This document shows, in pieces, positions 13,794 through 22,082 of a stretch of DNA of 29,643 bases; the first letter of the stretch is position 1; every line of letters starts with the position of its first letter. The position numbers and the translations under genes were made by a program. Source of the stretch: a virus; IMG/VR virus record IMGVR_UViG_3300027901_000440, positions 1-29,643 of that record; one strand, 5' to 3'. The notes under the pieces were generated by a model. That model did no database searches. It was not told the DNA's origin and was given only the letters and a program-made list of their open reading frames with translations.

Positions 13794-14120
13794 ATGGCGA
13801 ACGAGAGAGGTTGCAACAAAAAGAAGAGAAAACAGAAAAAGATCGAGCAACTGAAGAGGTTGCTTGGAATTGATTTGTGTGCTTGCGGCGGCGGGAATCA
13901 ATTGCGATGTCATGGGAAGTGTAGAGAAGTCCACACGAATCCCAAGACTGGGAGGGTCGAATGTGGTGAATGCTATCGGATCGATTATTTGGCTGTGAAG
14001 CAGGGTGGCCCCCGGCGTCCGAAACGCACATGGAAGTACGGTCGTCAGAAAGAGGGAAACGAAAACAAACAAACCAAAGATCGGCGTCATGAAAGATGGC
14101 AAAGAGATCGATCAGAGTGA
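13794..14120 (+). CDS. Small basic zinc-ribbon protein
   Basis: A 108-aa protein starting three bases after the sigma factor stop. It is very basic (KKKRKQKKIEQLKRLL; RRPKRTWKYGRQKEG; DRRHERWQRDRSE) with a central cysteine cluster CACGGGNQLRCHGKCREVH...VECGECYRIDY that can bind one or two zinc ions. Probably a nucleic-acid-binding protein; the family is not recognised. It is followed by a 65-base gap (14121-14185) in which I see no convincing promoter or structure. Confidence 0.7.
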   Translation: MANERGCNKKKRKQKKIEQLKRLLGIDLCACGGGNQLRCHGKCREVHTNPKTGRVECGECYRIDYLAVKQGGPRRPKRTWKYGRQKEGNENKQTKDRRHERWQRDRSE

Positions 14121-14185
14121 TCGGTCCACGGTGTATAAACCTTTAACGGGTCTGTTGGTCTCCTGATGAATAGGAAGGTGGAAAA

Positions 14186-14635
14186 ATGAGCAAGTGGTGG
14201 ATCGTTTCGGTATTGTTGGTGGCGCTATCGCTACCTATGATGGGTTGTGCTACGTTTGGTAGCGGCGGCAGGTGGCAGGATAATGTTCCTAGACTAAAGG
14301 CCGATATTAATATGTTCTCCAAGCTGGCGACTCGAATCGCCTTGACCGAGATGAAGATGCCAGCGAAGGATATGGGAGTTGTCAAGGGGTATTTGGTTGC
14401 CCTGCGAGACCTTCTGGCGGTGCCCGGCCAGCCAGACTTTACTGGTGCAAGGCATCTGGTGAGCGTAAAGCTTCCGCAGAAGTATCAAGTCTACGGTTTA
14501 ACAATCATCGACGTGATTGAGAGATATCTCAGATCGGCGGAACTCAATATCACCGAGGACCAGGAGTTGATCGTAGCTCTGGTATCATCGGCTATCGAGG
14601 GCGCACTCGAAGCCGTGGAAGAATTCGCAGGATAA
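14186..14635 (+). CDS. Phage lipoprotein of unknown function
   Basis: A 149-aa protein with a type II signal peptide: MSKWW, a hydrophobic stretch, then LPMMG followed by C21, the expected lipidation site. The mature part is alpha-helical (DINMFSKLATRIALTEMKM; AVGYLVALRDLL-like helices; EDQELIVALVSSAIEGALEAVEEFAG) with no membrane helix. It starts after AGGAAGGTGG. It is the last gene before the strong terminator at 14649, so it closes a transcription unit beginning at or before the recombinase. Possibly an outer-membrane lysis or exclusion lipoprotein; not assigned. Confidence 0.8.
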   Translation: MSKWWIVSVLLVALSLPMMGCATFGSGGRWQDNVPRLKADINMFSKLATRIALTEMKMPAKDMGVVKGYLVALRDLLAVPGQPDFTGARHLVSVKLPQKYQVYGLTIIDVIERYLRSAELNITEDQELIVALVSSAIEGALEAVEEFAG

Positions 14636-14648
14636 GGTAACTAAACTG

Positions 14649-14690
14649 GTGGGGTGACTCTCGGTCGGGGGTCATCCCACTTTCTTTTTT
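14649..14690 (+). terminator. Strong intrinsic terminator
   Basis: GTGGGGTGAC (14649-14658) pairs with GTCATCCCAC (14671-14680) over ten base pairs with one G-T, closing a 12-nt loop. It is followed directly by TTTCTTTTTT (14681-14690). It lies 13 bases after the lipoprotein stop and before the protease ribosome-binding site, so it separates two transcription units. Confidence 0.9.
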
Positions 14691-14707
14691 CGAAGGGAGT
14701 TGGAGTT

Positions 14708-15595
14708 ATGCGTAGGTGGAACGTTTGCTTCGTCTCAATTATGATGTTTTTTTTCTGTGTCGGCATTGTAGCCATGACCCCAGAGGGGAGTGGTGAAAAT
14801 CCTGCACAGGAAACCACAGTGGTCGGAGCAGTAGAGGCAACAGTTGAAAAAACAGCAGAGAAGAAAGTTCTACCACCAGTAGTCGATGAGATCAAACTGA
14901 AACAGAGGGAAATGCGGGACACTGCGGTCCTAATACAAACCCGCCGAGGCAGTGGCTCTGGGACTATTATCGACCGCCTTGAAACAGATATAGATGGATT
15001 ATATGAATACTTGGTTATTACCAACGCCCATGTCACATACGGCAGATTTGTTACCATTTTACGTAGAGTTGATTCGATTACAGGTAAAGTCAAAACAGAA
15101 AGGATTGATACTGGTTGCAGCATCATTGATTTTGACCACACCGACAAAGATTGGTTCCCACATAGAACAACCGTAATTGCCGAAGATATGCAGTATGATT
15201 TTGCACTATTGTCATTCCGTTCGAAACATGAACTCGCTGTTGCTAGGGTCGCAAGTGACGACATGCTTAGTGATGTGCGTGTCTTTGATGAAATCTTCGC
15301 AATGGGTTGCCAGCTAGGTAAAATCCCGTCACCGACCATAGGCATTATATCACAAATCCTTACAGACAATAACGGGGAAAAAGAGTGGGTCATCTATGGA
15401 AACACAGCACAAATCACACCAGGATCAAGTGGTGGTGGATTGTTTAAGAAGTACGACGGTCACTACTATATGATAGGTATTACATTCCGTGCCGCTATTG
15501 CTGGGAACGGCCAAATTATCCCACACCTAGCACACACAATTTCGATTGGAGTCGCAAGAGATTTCATTAATCAGAATGCGGTAACCTGTCCATGA
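14708..15595 (+). CDS. Exported trypsin-like (HtrA-type) serine protease
   Basis: A 295-aa protein starting at ATG 14708 (GGAG six bases upstream); the open frame from 14654 runs through the terminator and is not the start. Residues 1-23 are a signal peptide/anchor (MRRWNVCFVSIMMFFFCVGIVA) containing a T8 run in the DNA. A low-complexity linker of A, V, E, T follows to residue about 55. The S1-type catalytic triad is H108 (LVITNAHV), D164 (MQYDFALLSF) and S241 (TPGSSGGGLF). No PDZ domain is present. It should act in the periplasm or at the membrane. A secreted trypsin-like protease is unusual for a phage; superinfection or envelope roles are speculation. Confidence 0.9.
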   Translation: MRRWNVCFVSIMMFFFCVGIVAMTPEGSGENPAQETTVVGAVEATVEKTAEKKVLPPVVDEIKLKQREMRDTAVLIQTRRGSGSGTIIDRLETDIDGLYEYLVITNAHVTYGRFVTILRRVDSITGKVKTERIDTGCSIIDFDHTDKDWFPHRTTVIAEDMQYDFALLSFRSKHELAVARVASDDMLSDVRVFDEIFAMGCQLGKIPSPTIGIISQILTDNNGEKEWVIYGNTAQITPGSSGGGLFKKYDGHYYMIGITFRAAIAGNGQIIPHLAHTISIGVARDFINQNAVTCP

Positions 15596-16230
15596 GCAAA
15601 GTAGATGAAGCCATCCGGGGGATGCAGGCTTCAGGCTTGCCAAGTGACTACTGGGCTACCACGGATGGGGAGTTCTCAGAGTTAGAAACTAGCCGTCTGG
15701 TTGTGCAACGGAATGGCCAATCGGTTTGGGAACACACGATGTCTGTCATCGATTTAGTCACACCCAAAAACCCCGTTACTTTGTTGTCGGGCTTGTTCCA
15801 CGACTTGGGCAAGTGCTGCGTGCAACCAATGGATGATCTTTCCCTGCCTCGTTTCCCAGGCCATGCCATAGAATCTGCAAACATCGCAGAAGTCAAGCTG
15901 GCTGAGTGGCAAGCATCACCCGATTTAATAGACAGGGTGGTCCGTCTAATTACAATGCACATGTACGACGTTAGCAAAGCTGCCAAAGAAAAAACAATCC
16001 GCAAATTCGTAGCGGAGGTAGGACCAACCAACATCGACAATTGGTTTGCTTTGCGAATTGCCGATTCTCGTTCATATGCTGCTCAACAAAAATATCGCAG
16101 CCACTTCATAGAGCCGTTCAGAACATTGGTCATGTCGTATCTTGCACAACAACCCGGCACAAATCAGCCGACATTTGAAGCTCCCGGTAGGACCGGGAGT
16201 ATGCAAATAAAAGGGAGAGAGGCTTTGTGA
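15592..16230 (+). CDS. HD-domain phosphohydrolase
   Basis: A 212-aa protein, start overlapping the protease stop (ATGA). Metal-binding HD motif: H48 in VWEHTMSVIDLV, H70-D71 in LLSGLFHDLGKCC, then FPGHAIESANIAEVKLAEW with a further His. This is the arrangement of the HD domain attached to bacterial CCA-adding enzymes and related nucleotide phosphohydrolases. The substrate may be a nucleotide or 2',3'-cyclic phosphate; position just before ribonucleotide reductase favours nucleotide metabolism. The last part (EAPGRTGSMQIKGREAL) is a tail encoded over a strong hairpin at 16181-16199. Confidence 0.8.
   Translation: MSKVDEAIRGMQASGLPSDYWATTDGEFSELETSRLVVQRNGQSVWEHTMSVIDLVTPKNPVTLLSGLFHDLGKCCVQPMDDLSLPRFPGHAIESANIAEVKLAEWQASPDLIDRVVRLITMHMYDVSKAAKEKTIRKFVAEVGPTNIDNWFALRIADSRSYAAQQKYRSHFIEPFRTLVMSYLAQQPGTNQPTFEAPGRTGSMQIKGREAL
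16181..16199 (+). other. Perfect 8-bp hairpin before the RNR start
   Basis: CTCCCGGT (16181-16188) and ACCGGGAG (16192-16199) form a perfect stem with a 3-nt loop, inside the end of the HD gene and 28 bases before the RNR start codon. No T-tract follows, so it is not an intrinsic terminator. It may modulate mRNA stability or access to the RNR ribosome-binding site (GGGAGAGAGG, 16213-16222). Confidence 0.6.
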
Positions 16231-18788
16231 GTGTGCCAGTATACAATCCAGAGGGGTTTGCCCTGCAAATTTTCCAGGATAGATACGCTATTCACGCAGA
16301 AGAAACATTTGGACAGGCTTGCGAGCGTGTCGCAAGATCAATCGCTGATGCTGAAATGGGGACAAAACGCGACGAATATTTTGCCAGATTTCTGGAGATT
16401 TTGCAAACCAATCGTTTTTCCCCTGGTGGACGAATATGGCGTGGGGCAGGACGACCAAGAGGGCAGATGTTGAATTGTTTTTGTATACCTGCCGAAGATA
16501 GTCGAGAAGGATGGGGTGATGTTCTGCGTAATGTGACTATTATATCTGGTACAGGTGGTGGTGTTGGTATTAATTTCTGTATGGGACCAAAAACTAAAAT
16601 TTTAACACAGGATTTTAGGTGGATACCGCTTGAACAAGTGTGTATCGGAGATAAAATTATTGGATTCGACGAAGAATACAATAACGCATGTCGTCATTTG
16701 AGACCATCAAATGTACTTTCTGTGGACAAAGTATTTTTGCCTACCTATAAGATAAAAACAGAAAAGGGAGAGATGATCGTTTCATCTACGCACCCGATTT
16801 TGGCAAGAGCGATAAGGAAAAATTATAAACGCAAGGGTTACGGTTTTGGTTGGGTACAAGCACAGCATCTTACCACAAATCATGAATTGGCATATGCTTG
16901 TGATCCGTGGTCAATTGATTTTCGCAATCAACAATTTTGTGCATGGATGGGTGGGATGTTGGATGGAGAGGGATGTTTATCCAGACCATCTTCTACTAAA
17001 GACAGAAAATATAATACGAGACTTAGCATCGGGCAAAACAAAGGACCAGTTTTCGATGAAATTGGTCGTATTTTTGATATTTTGGGTATCAATTACAAAA
17101 TATATAAAAATAGTGGTAATAAATGTCATCAATATGTTATGTCTTCCAAATGGGATTCCATGAAAGTTATAGCTAGCTGTCCTACCATCAGGATGTGGGC
17201 TAATCGTAATAGCATTTGGGATGGTGCGAAAATACATAGCAAAAGTAATAGACACATTAAAATTGATTCAATAGAATACATTGGCCCACAGGAACTTATA
17301 GCGATCAGTACATCTACCCATACATTCATAGGTGATGGATTTTTTCAACATAATTCACGAATACGTCCGAGAGGTACCGCAATCCGTGGTACTGGCGGGG
17401 AAGCAACCGGTGCTGTTAGTTTAATGCGAGTAGTTAATGCTGTATGTAACGAACTTAGAGAAGGGGGTGGTAGACGTGGAGCCCTTTTATTCTGTCTTTA
17501 CTGGAAACATCCTGATTTATTAGAATTTTTAGAGGCTAAATTGGATAAAAAAGAATTAACAAATGCCAACATATCCGTATTAATTGACAATGAATTTCTA
17601 AAGTTGGTCGATGAAGATGGAGAAATTATTTTTAAGTGGCAGGGTGAGGAACGTGGTCACATATCAGCTAAAAAGGTATGGGATAAAATCATACAAAACG
17701 CTTGGGAAGGTGGTGACCCAGGATTTCTGAATGCACAATTAATTAATGACCAAAATACTATAGCCTATACCAAAGGTGGGGAATTTTCAGCTACTAATCC
17801 ATGTGGTGAAATACCACTTGAAGAATTCGGTTGTTGCTGTCTTGGTGCCATTAATCTGCACACACATATAATTGATGGAAAAATTGATTGGGATTTATTG
17901 GAAGAAACTACTGCAATGGGTGTTAGATTTCTTGACAATGTTCTCGATCAAAATAATTACCCATTACCAATTATAGAAGAAACAGCCCAAAAACATCGTC
18001 GGATCGGTCTCGGTGTAATGGGGCTCCACGATATGCTGCTGGAATTGGGTCTGAAATATTCAAGCGAAGAGGCGAGAGAAACAGTAGACAAAGTGATGGA
18101 TTTTGTCAAGAAACAAGCCTACCATGCAAGCATCACTTTAGCGATAGAGAAGGGTCCATTCCATGCATTCGATGTAGATCAGCACATCAAAACAGGATTC
18201 ATAAAAAAGTATCTGCCCCGCAGGCATCATAGACTGATCAGAGAACATGGTATTCGCAATTGTGCTTTGTTGACAATCGCACCCACCGGAACAATATCAA
18301 TCGTGGCAGATTGCTCATCAGGTATTGAGCCGCTATTCCAACCAGTTTACGAGAGGCGATTCAACAAGCACAAAGATATGCACAGGAACGAGGAAAGAGA
18401 CAGGGCTGTCGAGGTGGTTGTACATCCACTGCTAAGGCGGTTCTTGGAAGCCAAAAGATCAGTTAAACACTTCCAGGGTGCCCACGACATAGAACCAGGA
18501 GCACATTTGGCCATGCAGATGGTGTGTCAGAGACATATTGACAATTCTATATCCAAGACAATCAATCTGCCGACAGATTATTCTGTCGATCAATTGTCTC
18601 GGGAGATGAGACAGTATATAGCAGAACTCAAGGGGATCACAGTGTACCGGGATGGTAGCAAGGGCGAATCACCATTGATCCCATTGCCCTTATCAGAAGC
18701 AAAACAACACTTGGGGCAAATGGAAGAGGAAGCGGCGGTCAACGATTGTCCCAGTGGTGTATGTGAGATAACGAAAGGTGGTAGCTAA
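16227..18788 (+). CDS. nrdJ: Class II (B12-dependent) ribonucleotide reductase, intein-containing
   Basis: An 853-aa precursor; 594 aa after removal of a 259-aa intein. It reduces ribonucleotides to deoxyribonucleotides. Visible: RFSPGGRIWRGAG, first redox Cys in MLNCFC, GTGGGVGINF joined after splicing to SRIRPRGTAIRGTGGEATG, the radical loop SATNPCGEIPLEEFGCCCLGAINL (N..C.E), the partner NCALLTIAPTGTISI, and KGITVYRDGSK plus CPSGVC near the C-terminus, typical of NrdJ. There is no ATP-cone and no small-subunit gene nearby, consistent with class II. The GTG start overlaps the HD stop (GTGA) behind GGGAGAGAGG. Sequence from about 16500 to 17990 is AT-rich, well beyond the intein itself. Confidence 0.93.
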   Translation: MSVPVYNPEGFALQIFQDRYAIHAEETFGQACERVARSIADAEMGTKRDEYFARFLEILQTNRFSPGGRIWRGAGRPRGQMLNCFCIPAEDSREGWGDVLRNVTIISGTGGGVGINFCMGPKTKILTQDFRWIPLEQVCIGDKIIGFDEEYNNACRHLRPSNVLSVDKVFLPTYKIKTEKGEMIVSSTHPILARAIRKNYKRKGYGFGWVQAQHLTTNHELAYACDPWSIDFRNQQFCAWMGGMLDGEGCLSRPSSTKDRKYNTRLSIGQNKGPVFDEIGRIFDILGINYKIYKNSGNKCHQYVMSSKWDSMKVIASCPTIRMWANRNSIWDGAKIHSKSNRHIKIDSIEYIGPQELIAISTSTHTFIGDGFFQHNSRIRPRGTAIRGTGGEATGAVSLMRVVNAVCNELREGGGRRGALLFCLYWKHPDLLEFLEAKLDKKELTNANISVLIDNEFLKLVDEDGEIIFKWQGEERGHISAKKVWDKIIQNAWEGGDPGFLNAQLINDQNTIAYTKGGEFSATNPCGEIPLEEFGCCCLGAINLHTHIIDGKIDWDLLEETTAMGVRFLDNVLDQNNYPLPIIEETAQKHRRIGLGVMGLHDMLLELGLKYSSEEARETVDKVMDFVKKQAYHASITLAIEKGPFHAFDVDQHIKTGFIKKYLPRRHHRLIREHGIRNCALLTIAPTGTISIVADCSSGIEPLFQPVYERRFNKHKDMHRNEERDRAVEVVVHPLLRRFLEAKRSVKHFQGAHDIEPGAHLAMQMVCQRHIDNSISKTINLPTDYSVDQLSREMRQYIAELKGITVYRDGSKGESPLIPLPLSEAKQHLGQMEEEAAVNDCPSGVCEITKGGS
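16578..17354 (+). mobile_element. Intein with LAGLIDADG endonuclease in NrdJ
   Basis: A 259-aa in-frame insertion after GGGVGINF, a known hot spot for inteins in ribonucleotide reductases. It begins with C1 (CMGPKTKILTQD) and ends in QHN before Ser+1. Block B is MIVSSTHPILARA. The endonuclease is LAGLIDADG-type, with the motif FCAWMGGMLDGEGCLSR and a following RLSIGQNKGPVFDEIG segment. Only one clear LAGLIDADG helix is seen, so the nuclease may be reduced or act as a dimer. AT-rich like its flanks. Confidence 0.93.
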
Positions 18789-19979
18789 ATGGCTAAAGAG
18801 AAGCCCCAGTTAGACAAACAGACTCAGGAAGTAATTAGGTTTATTCGGCTACATAACCGGGCAGGCGGTACTGGGACACTTCGGGAAGAAGTAGCGAAGG
18901 AACTGGGGGTAACGGTCTGGAAGGCCAGGAAGCTCATTACCCAAGCAGAAACCATTATGGCTGGAATCCCACAGGTTGGCATTGATCCCGGCGATCCGTT
19001 GTTCAGGTCAGAGGTGGCAAGGCGGATCAAGAAGCAGACAACAGCAATCAAAGTTGCAGAACAAATGCATTCGTCTGAAGAAGACGTGAATACTGTTATC
19101 AATGATATGGAAGAACATGGCTATATTATTATGCGTCGTGGTAATACTGTGCAGCTTGGCAAATCAGCCGAACTTCATACAGACAAAATTATCATAGCCA
19201 ATCATTTTCATGATAAGCCAATCTCGTTTGGTGTGGTTGCCGACATGCACCTATGTAGCAAGGCAGAGAGACTAGATGTCATCAATGCAGCATACGATGA
19301 GTTTGCTACTCGCGGGATCAATACTGTGTTGTGTCCTGGCAATTATGTCGATGGTGAATGTCGTTTTAATACACACGAACTCAAAGCACATGGTATTGCC
19401 GATCAATGTCAGTATTGCATTGATCATTGGCCATCTCGATCTGGGATTATTACATATTATGTTGATGGCGATGACCACGAAGGATGGTTCCAGCAGCGAG
19501 AAGGAATTGAGTTTGGTCGCTACATGATGCTCGAAGCAAGAGAGCAGGGTCGTGAAGACCTAGTGTACCTTGGATATATGGAAGCAGATTTTGAACTAAA
19601 GGCACCAAAAGGTTCTGCTATTATCAAGGTAATTCACGCTGGTGGGGGAAGCAGCTATGCGTATAGTTATAGTTCCCAAAAATTAGCAGAGTCCTTTAGC
19701 GGAGGCGAGAAGCCAGCAGTATGTATTATAGGGCACTATCACAAAATGGAGTTCTGTTTCCCCAGGAATATCTACTGTGTTCAGGCTGGTTGTGCTCAGG
19801 ATCAGACGCGATTCATGAGGAAGCAGAAGATCGCAGCCCACGTCGGTTTCTGCATCGTTACACTACAGCAGGACGTTCGGGGGAGTATTACTCGTTTCTC
19901 TCCTGAATTCTTTCCGTTTTGGGACAAGAAATATTACTTAAATCGTGACGGAATAGGTGAAAGACTTCAAAATGGGTAA
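18789..19979 (+). CDS. Calcineurin-like metallophosphoesterase with N-terminal winged-helix region
   Basis: A 396-aa protein starting at the base after the RNR stop. Residues 10-125 are helix-turn-helix-like segments (LREEVAKELGVTVWKARKLI; AIKVAEQMHSSEEDVNTVINDMEEHGYI). Then a metallophosphatase domain: D152-x-H154 (VVADMHL), G184-N-x-x-D188 in place of GDxxD, GDDHE (228-232) in place of GNHE, H283 (VIHAGG) and GHYH (315-318). This set resembles Mre11/SbcD-type nucleases and related DNA phosphoesterases. The fused DNA-binding region suggests a DNA-directed nuclease or phosphatase. It overlaps the HNH gene that follows by 8 bases. Confidence 0.85.
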   Translation: MAKEKPQLDKQTQEVIRFIRLHNRAGGTGTLREEVAKELGVTVWKARKLITQAETIMAGIPQVGIDPGDPLFRSEVARRIKKQTTAIKVAEQMHSSEEDVNTVINDMEEHGYIIMRRGNTVQLGKSAELHTDKIIIANHFHDKPISFGVVADMHLCSKAERLDVINAAYDEFATRGINTVLCPGNYVDGECRFNTHELKAHGIADQCQYCIDHWPSRSGIITYYVDGDDHEGWFQQREGIEFGRYMMLEAREQGREDLVYLGYMEADFELKAPKGSAIIKVIHAGGGSSYAYSYSSQKLAESFSGGEKPAVCIIGHYHKMEFCFPRNIYCVQAGCAQDQTRFMRKQKIAAHVGFCIVTLQQDVRGSITRFSPEFFPFWDKKYYLNRDGIGERLQNG

Positions 19980-20511
19980 AGAACATTGGCTACCTGTTGT
20001 TGGTCACGAGGGATATTATGAGGTATCCGACCATGGACGTGTCAAAAGAATCGCTCCAGGGAAAGGGGCTACTCCAGGCAAAATATTGTCAGGTGGAACC
20101 GACAGAGATGGATACATACTAGTGTCATTGTGGAAGAATAATATACAAACTATGTGCAAGGTCCATCGTCTAGTAGCAATGGCATTCATTGGTATGCCGA
20201 CAGAGCGACAGTCAGAAATCAGGCATTTAGATGGTAATCCTGCGAATAATAATTTATCGAATCTGCAATGGGGCAGCAGCACAGAAAATATTGCCGACAG
20301 AAAAAAACATGGACGATTTATCGGTGCTGTCAACCCATTACGAGGAATTGCTAATCCAGCAAGCAAACTGTCTAATTCTGATGTTATTGAAATTCGTAGC
20401 TTACTTTCTGCGGGAGTAGCACAGAAAGTAATCGCAGACAGATTCAAGGTAAACCAAACTCTTGTAAGTGCAATCAAACGTAATGTGATATGGGGACATA
20501 TCAATGGGTAA
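19972..20511 (+). CDS. NUMOD4-HNH homing endonuclease
   Basis: A 179-aa free-standing endonuclease, taken from ATG 19972 inside the previous gene's end. NUMOD4 motif at the N-terminus (HWLPVVGHEGYYEVSDHGRVKRI), then the HNH core (CKVHRLVAMAFIGMP...IRHLDGNPANNNLSNLQWGSSTENIADRKKHG). The C-terminal helix-turn-helix is KLSNSDVIEIRSLLSAGVAQKVIADRFKVNQTLVSAIKR. It overlaps both neighbours (8 bases each side), a tight insertion between phosphoesterase and nuclease genes. Different subfamily from HEG1-4 and from the HNH gene at 1604, although its HTH resembles the latter's. Confidence 0.92.
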   Translation: MGKEHWLPVVGHEGYYEVSDHGRVKRIAPGKGATPGKILSGGTDRDGYILVSLWKNNIQTMCKVHRLVAMAFIGMPTERQSEIRHLDGNPANNNLSNLQWGSSTENIADRKKHGRFIGAVNPLRGIANPASKLSNSDVIEIRSLLSAGVAQKVIADRFKVNQTLVSAIKRNVIWGHING

Positions 20512-21457
20512 GATAGAACTGACATATGCGTGGTCAGAAAGTCGTGTGAAGTGTCTCCGCGAATGTATGTGGAAATATCATTTGACATATAATGTTGCTT
20601 GGCTTGGTTGGTTACCAAGCGCACCGCAAGAAAAACAGCGGGCGTATATGTTGAAAAATATGACTAACCTACCGATGTTTGTTGGATCAGTTGTCCACGA
20701 TACTATAGAGGAAGTAATTACCATAGCCAGACAAACTGGCGCATGGCGCACGCTGGAACAGGCTCAGTACGATGCAATACAACGACTTCGTAAGGGATGG
20801 AAACAATCAACCGACAAGCGTTGGCAAATGAGCCCCAAAAAGAATGTCAATTTGGCTGAACACTTTTATCATGAAGAAATCTCCAAAGATCAACTCGATA
20901 ATTACAAGCGTAAAGTGTTGGCTTCCCTAAAGGCATTATACGATTGCCCGCTATTTACTATCATTAAAGGACTGAACAAAGATGATTGGCTTACTCTTGA
21001 AGATTTCCAGAAGTTCCAACTTAATACAGGGGAAGAGGTTACCGTAAAAATCGACTGCGGTTTTCGGTACAAGGGAAAGGTGTATCTCCTGGACTGGAAA
21101 ACGGGTCGTGTTAGTGAAAGCGTGATCGATCAACTGGTCACCTATTCTATGTACGCACTGAAGCAGGGATGGGCCAAGAAACCAGAAGACATTGTGATCA
21201 TCCCTGTGTATCTAACAGCATACGCAGATCTTGGAGAACGGGCAACCCCACATCTGGACGTAACCATGCAGCACATGAAGAGACAAGCAGGTATCATTCG
21301 CAGTGAATATCCACTACTAACCGAAGCATTCCAAAACAAAAACAATCCATCATATTTCCGAAGGACCGACAACGAACACGCTTGCACGAGATGTTTTTTC
21401 AGAGACATGTGTGAAAGTTCCAAGACCGAGATTGGAGAAAATGAAACACCGTTTTAG
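20504..21457 (+). CDS. PD-(D/E)XK nuclease, Cas4/RecB-like with Fe-S cysteines
   Basis: A 317-aa nuclease. SESRVKCLRECMWKYHLTY at the N-terminus supplies the first cluster cysteine. FVGSVVHDTIEEV has the catalytic His (GxxxH); VKIDCGFRYKGKVYLLDWKTG has the metal-binding D and D-x-K, and QLVTYSMYAL is the conserved Q-Y helix. ACTRCFFRDMC near the end gives the remaining three cysteines of a 4Fe-4S cluster as in Cas4 and AddB. Phage members of this family process DNA ends during recombination and replication, which fits the nearby RNase H, RecA-like and helicase genes. Not a CRISPR context. Confidence 0.9.
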   Translation: MGKIELTYAWSESRVKCLRECMWKYHLTYNVAWLGWLPSAPQEKQRAYMLKNMTNLPMFVGSVVHDTIEEVITIARQTGAWRTLEQAQYDAIQRLRKGWKQSTDKRWQMSPKKNVNLAEHFYHEEISKDQLDNYKRKVLASLKALYDCPLFTIIKGLNKDDWLTLEDFQKFQLNTGEEVTVKIDCGFRYKGKVYLLDWKTGRVSESVIDQLVTYSMYALKQGWAKKPEDIVIIPVYLTAYADLGERATPHLDVTMQHMKRQAGIIRSEYPLLTEAFQNKNNPSYFRRTDNEHACTRCFFRDMCESSKTEIGENETPF

Positions 21458-21462
21458 GAGGT

Positions 21463-21636
21463 ATGAATATGGATATAACCGAGAATTTAGATAATGGATA
21501 TCAATTTTTTGCTATACCAGGATATCCATCTATCGTAGAATGTGTTTGTGGTCAGCCATTAGACAGAATAGACACGAATGAGGAAATTGTATGTCCAGAA
21601 TGTGGTAACTGTGGTCTACAAGAACCAGTAGTATGA
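21463..21636 (+). CDS. 57-aa zinc-ribbon protein
   Basis: A short gene with an excellent AGGAGG directly before ATG 21463, ending in TGA overlapped by the RNase H start (ATGATG). The protein is MNMDITENLDNGYQFFAIPG followed by two knuckles, ECVCGQ and CPECGNCG, which form a four-cysteine zinc ribbon. Acidic overall. Probably a small regulatory or structural zinc protein; no specific function recognised. Confidence 0.7.
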   Translation: MNMDITENLDNGYQFFAIPGYPSIVECVCGQPLDRIDTNEEIVCPECGNCGLQEPVV

Positions 21637-22082
21637 TGGAAGCAACCTTATATTTTGATGGAGGCATACGTGCAGGAATTTGTGCATATGGATGGTTACT
21701 GGTTGATACCAATAATGAATCTGAAGTCATTGCTTCTGGTAACAGAACTTGCGGCACAGGTACGTCCAACATCGCCGAATATCGTGCGTTGATAGCTGGT
21801 ATACAGGGAAGTCTCAAAGCTGGAGCCGACATACTACATATCATTGGAGACAGCCAGCTTGTTGTTAAGCAGGTTACCAAGGTATTCAAGGTCAACAAGC
21901 CGGAACTCAAGAGACATAGAGATCGTGTACTGGAGTTTTTAGAACAACTAGAAGATTACACGATCAAGTGGGTGCCTCGTAAGGACAACAAACGAGCAGA
22001 CGCCTTGGTAAACGAGGTGTTTGAAAGGAGAAACGGAAAATGTTCCAAGCAAAAACGAAAACAACATCGCAAGGACTTGTAG
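21633..22082 (+). CDS. rnhA: Ribonuclease HI
   Basis: A 149-aa enzyme that cleaves the RNA strand of RNA-DNA hybrids, e.g. Okazaki primers. The four carboxylates are in place: D9 (LYFDGG), E49 (SNIAEYRAL), D73 (IGDSQLV) and D123 (KRADALVNEV). The sequence order and length match bacterial/archaeal-type RNase HI of the short form (like those with YFDGG...GAG..G). The C-terminus is lysine-rich (KCSKQKRKQHRKDL) and overlaps the spanin-like gene by 43 bases in another frame. Confidence 0.93.
   Translation: MMEATLYFDGGIRAGICAYGWLLVDTNNESEVIASGNRTCGTGTSNIAEYRALIAGIQGSLKAGADILHIIGDSQLVVKQVTKVFKVNKPELKRHRDRVLEFLEQLEDYTIKWVPRKDNKRADALVNEVFERRNGKCSKQKRKQHRKDL

Noticed and set aside
15592-16230. HD protein as a DatZ-type dATPase of a 2-aminoadenine pathway
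   Set aside because: No PurZ-like adenylosuccinate synthetase is present in the window, and the HD arrangement is closer to CCA-enzyme-associated HD domains.
20504-21457. CRISPR-Cas locus suggested by a Cas4-like nuclease
   Set aside because: No repeat-spacer array and no other cas gene anywhere in the window; Cas4-like nucleases are common phage recombination enzymes.
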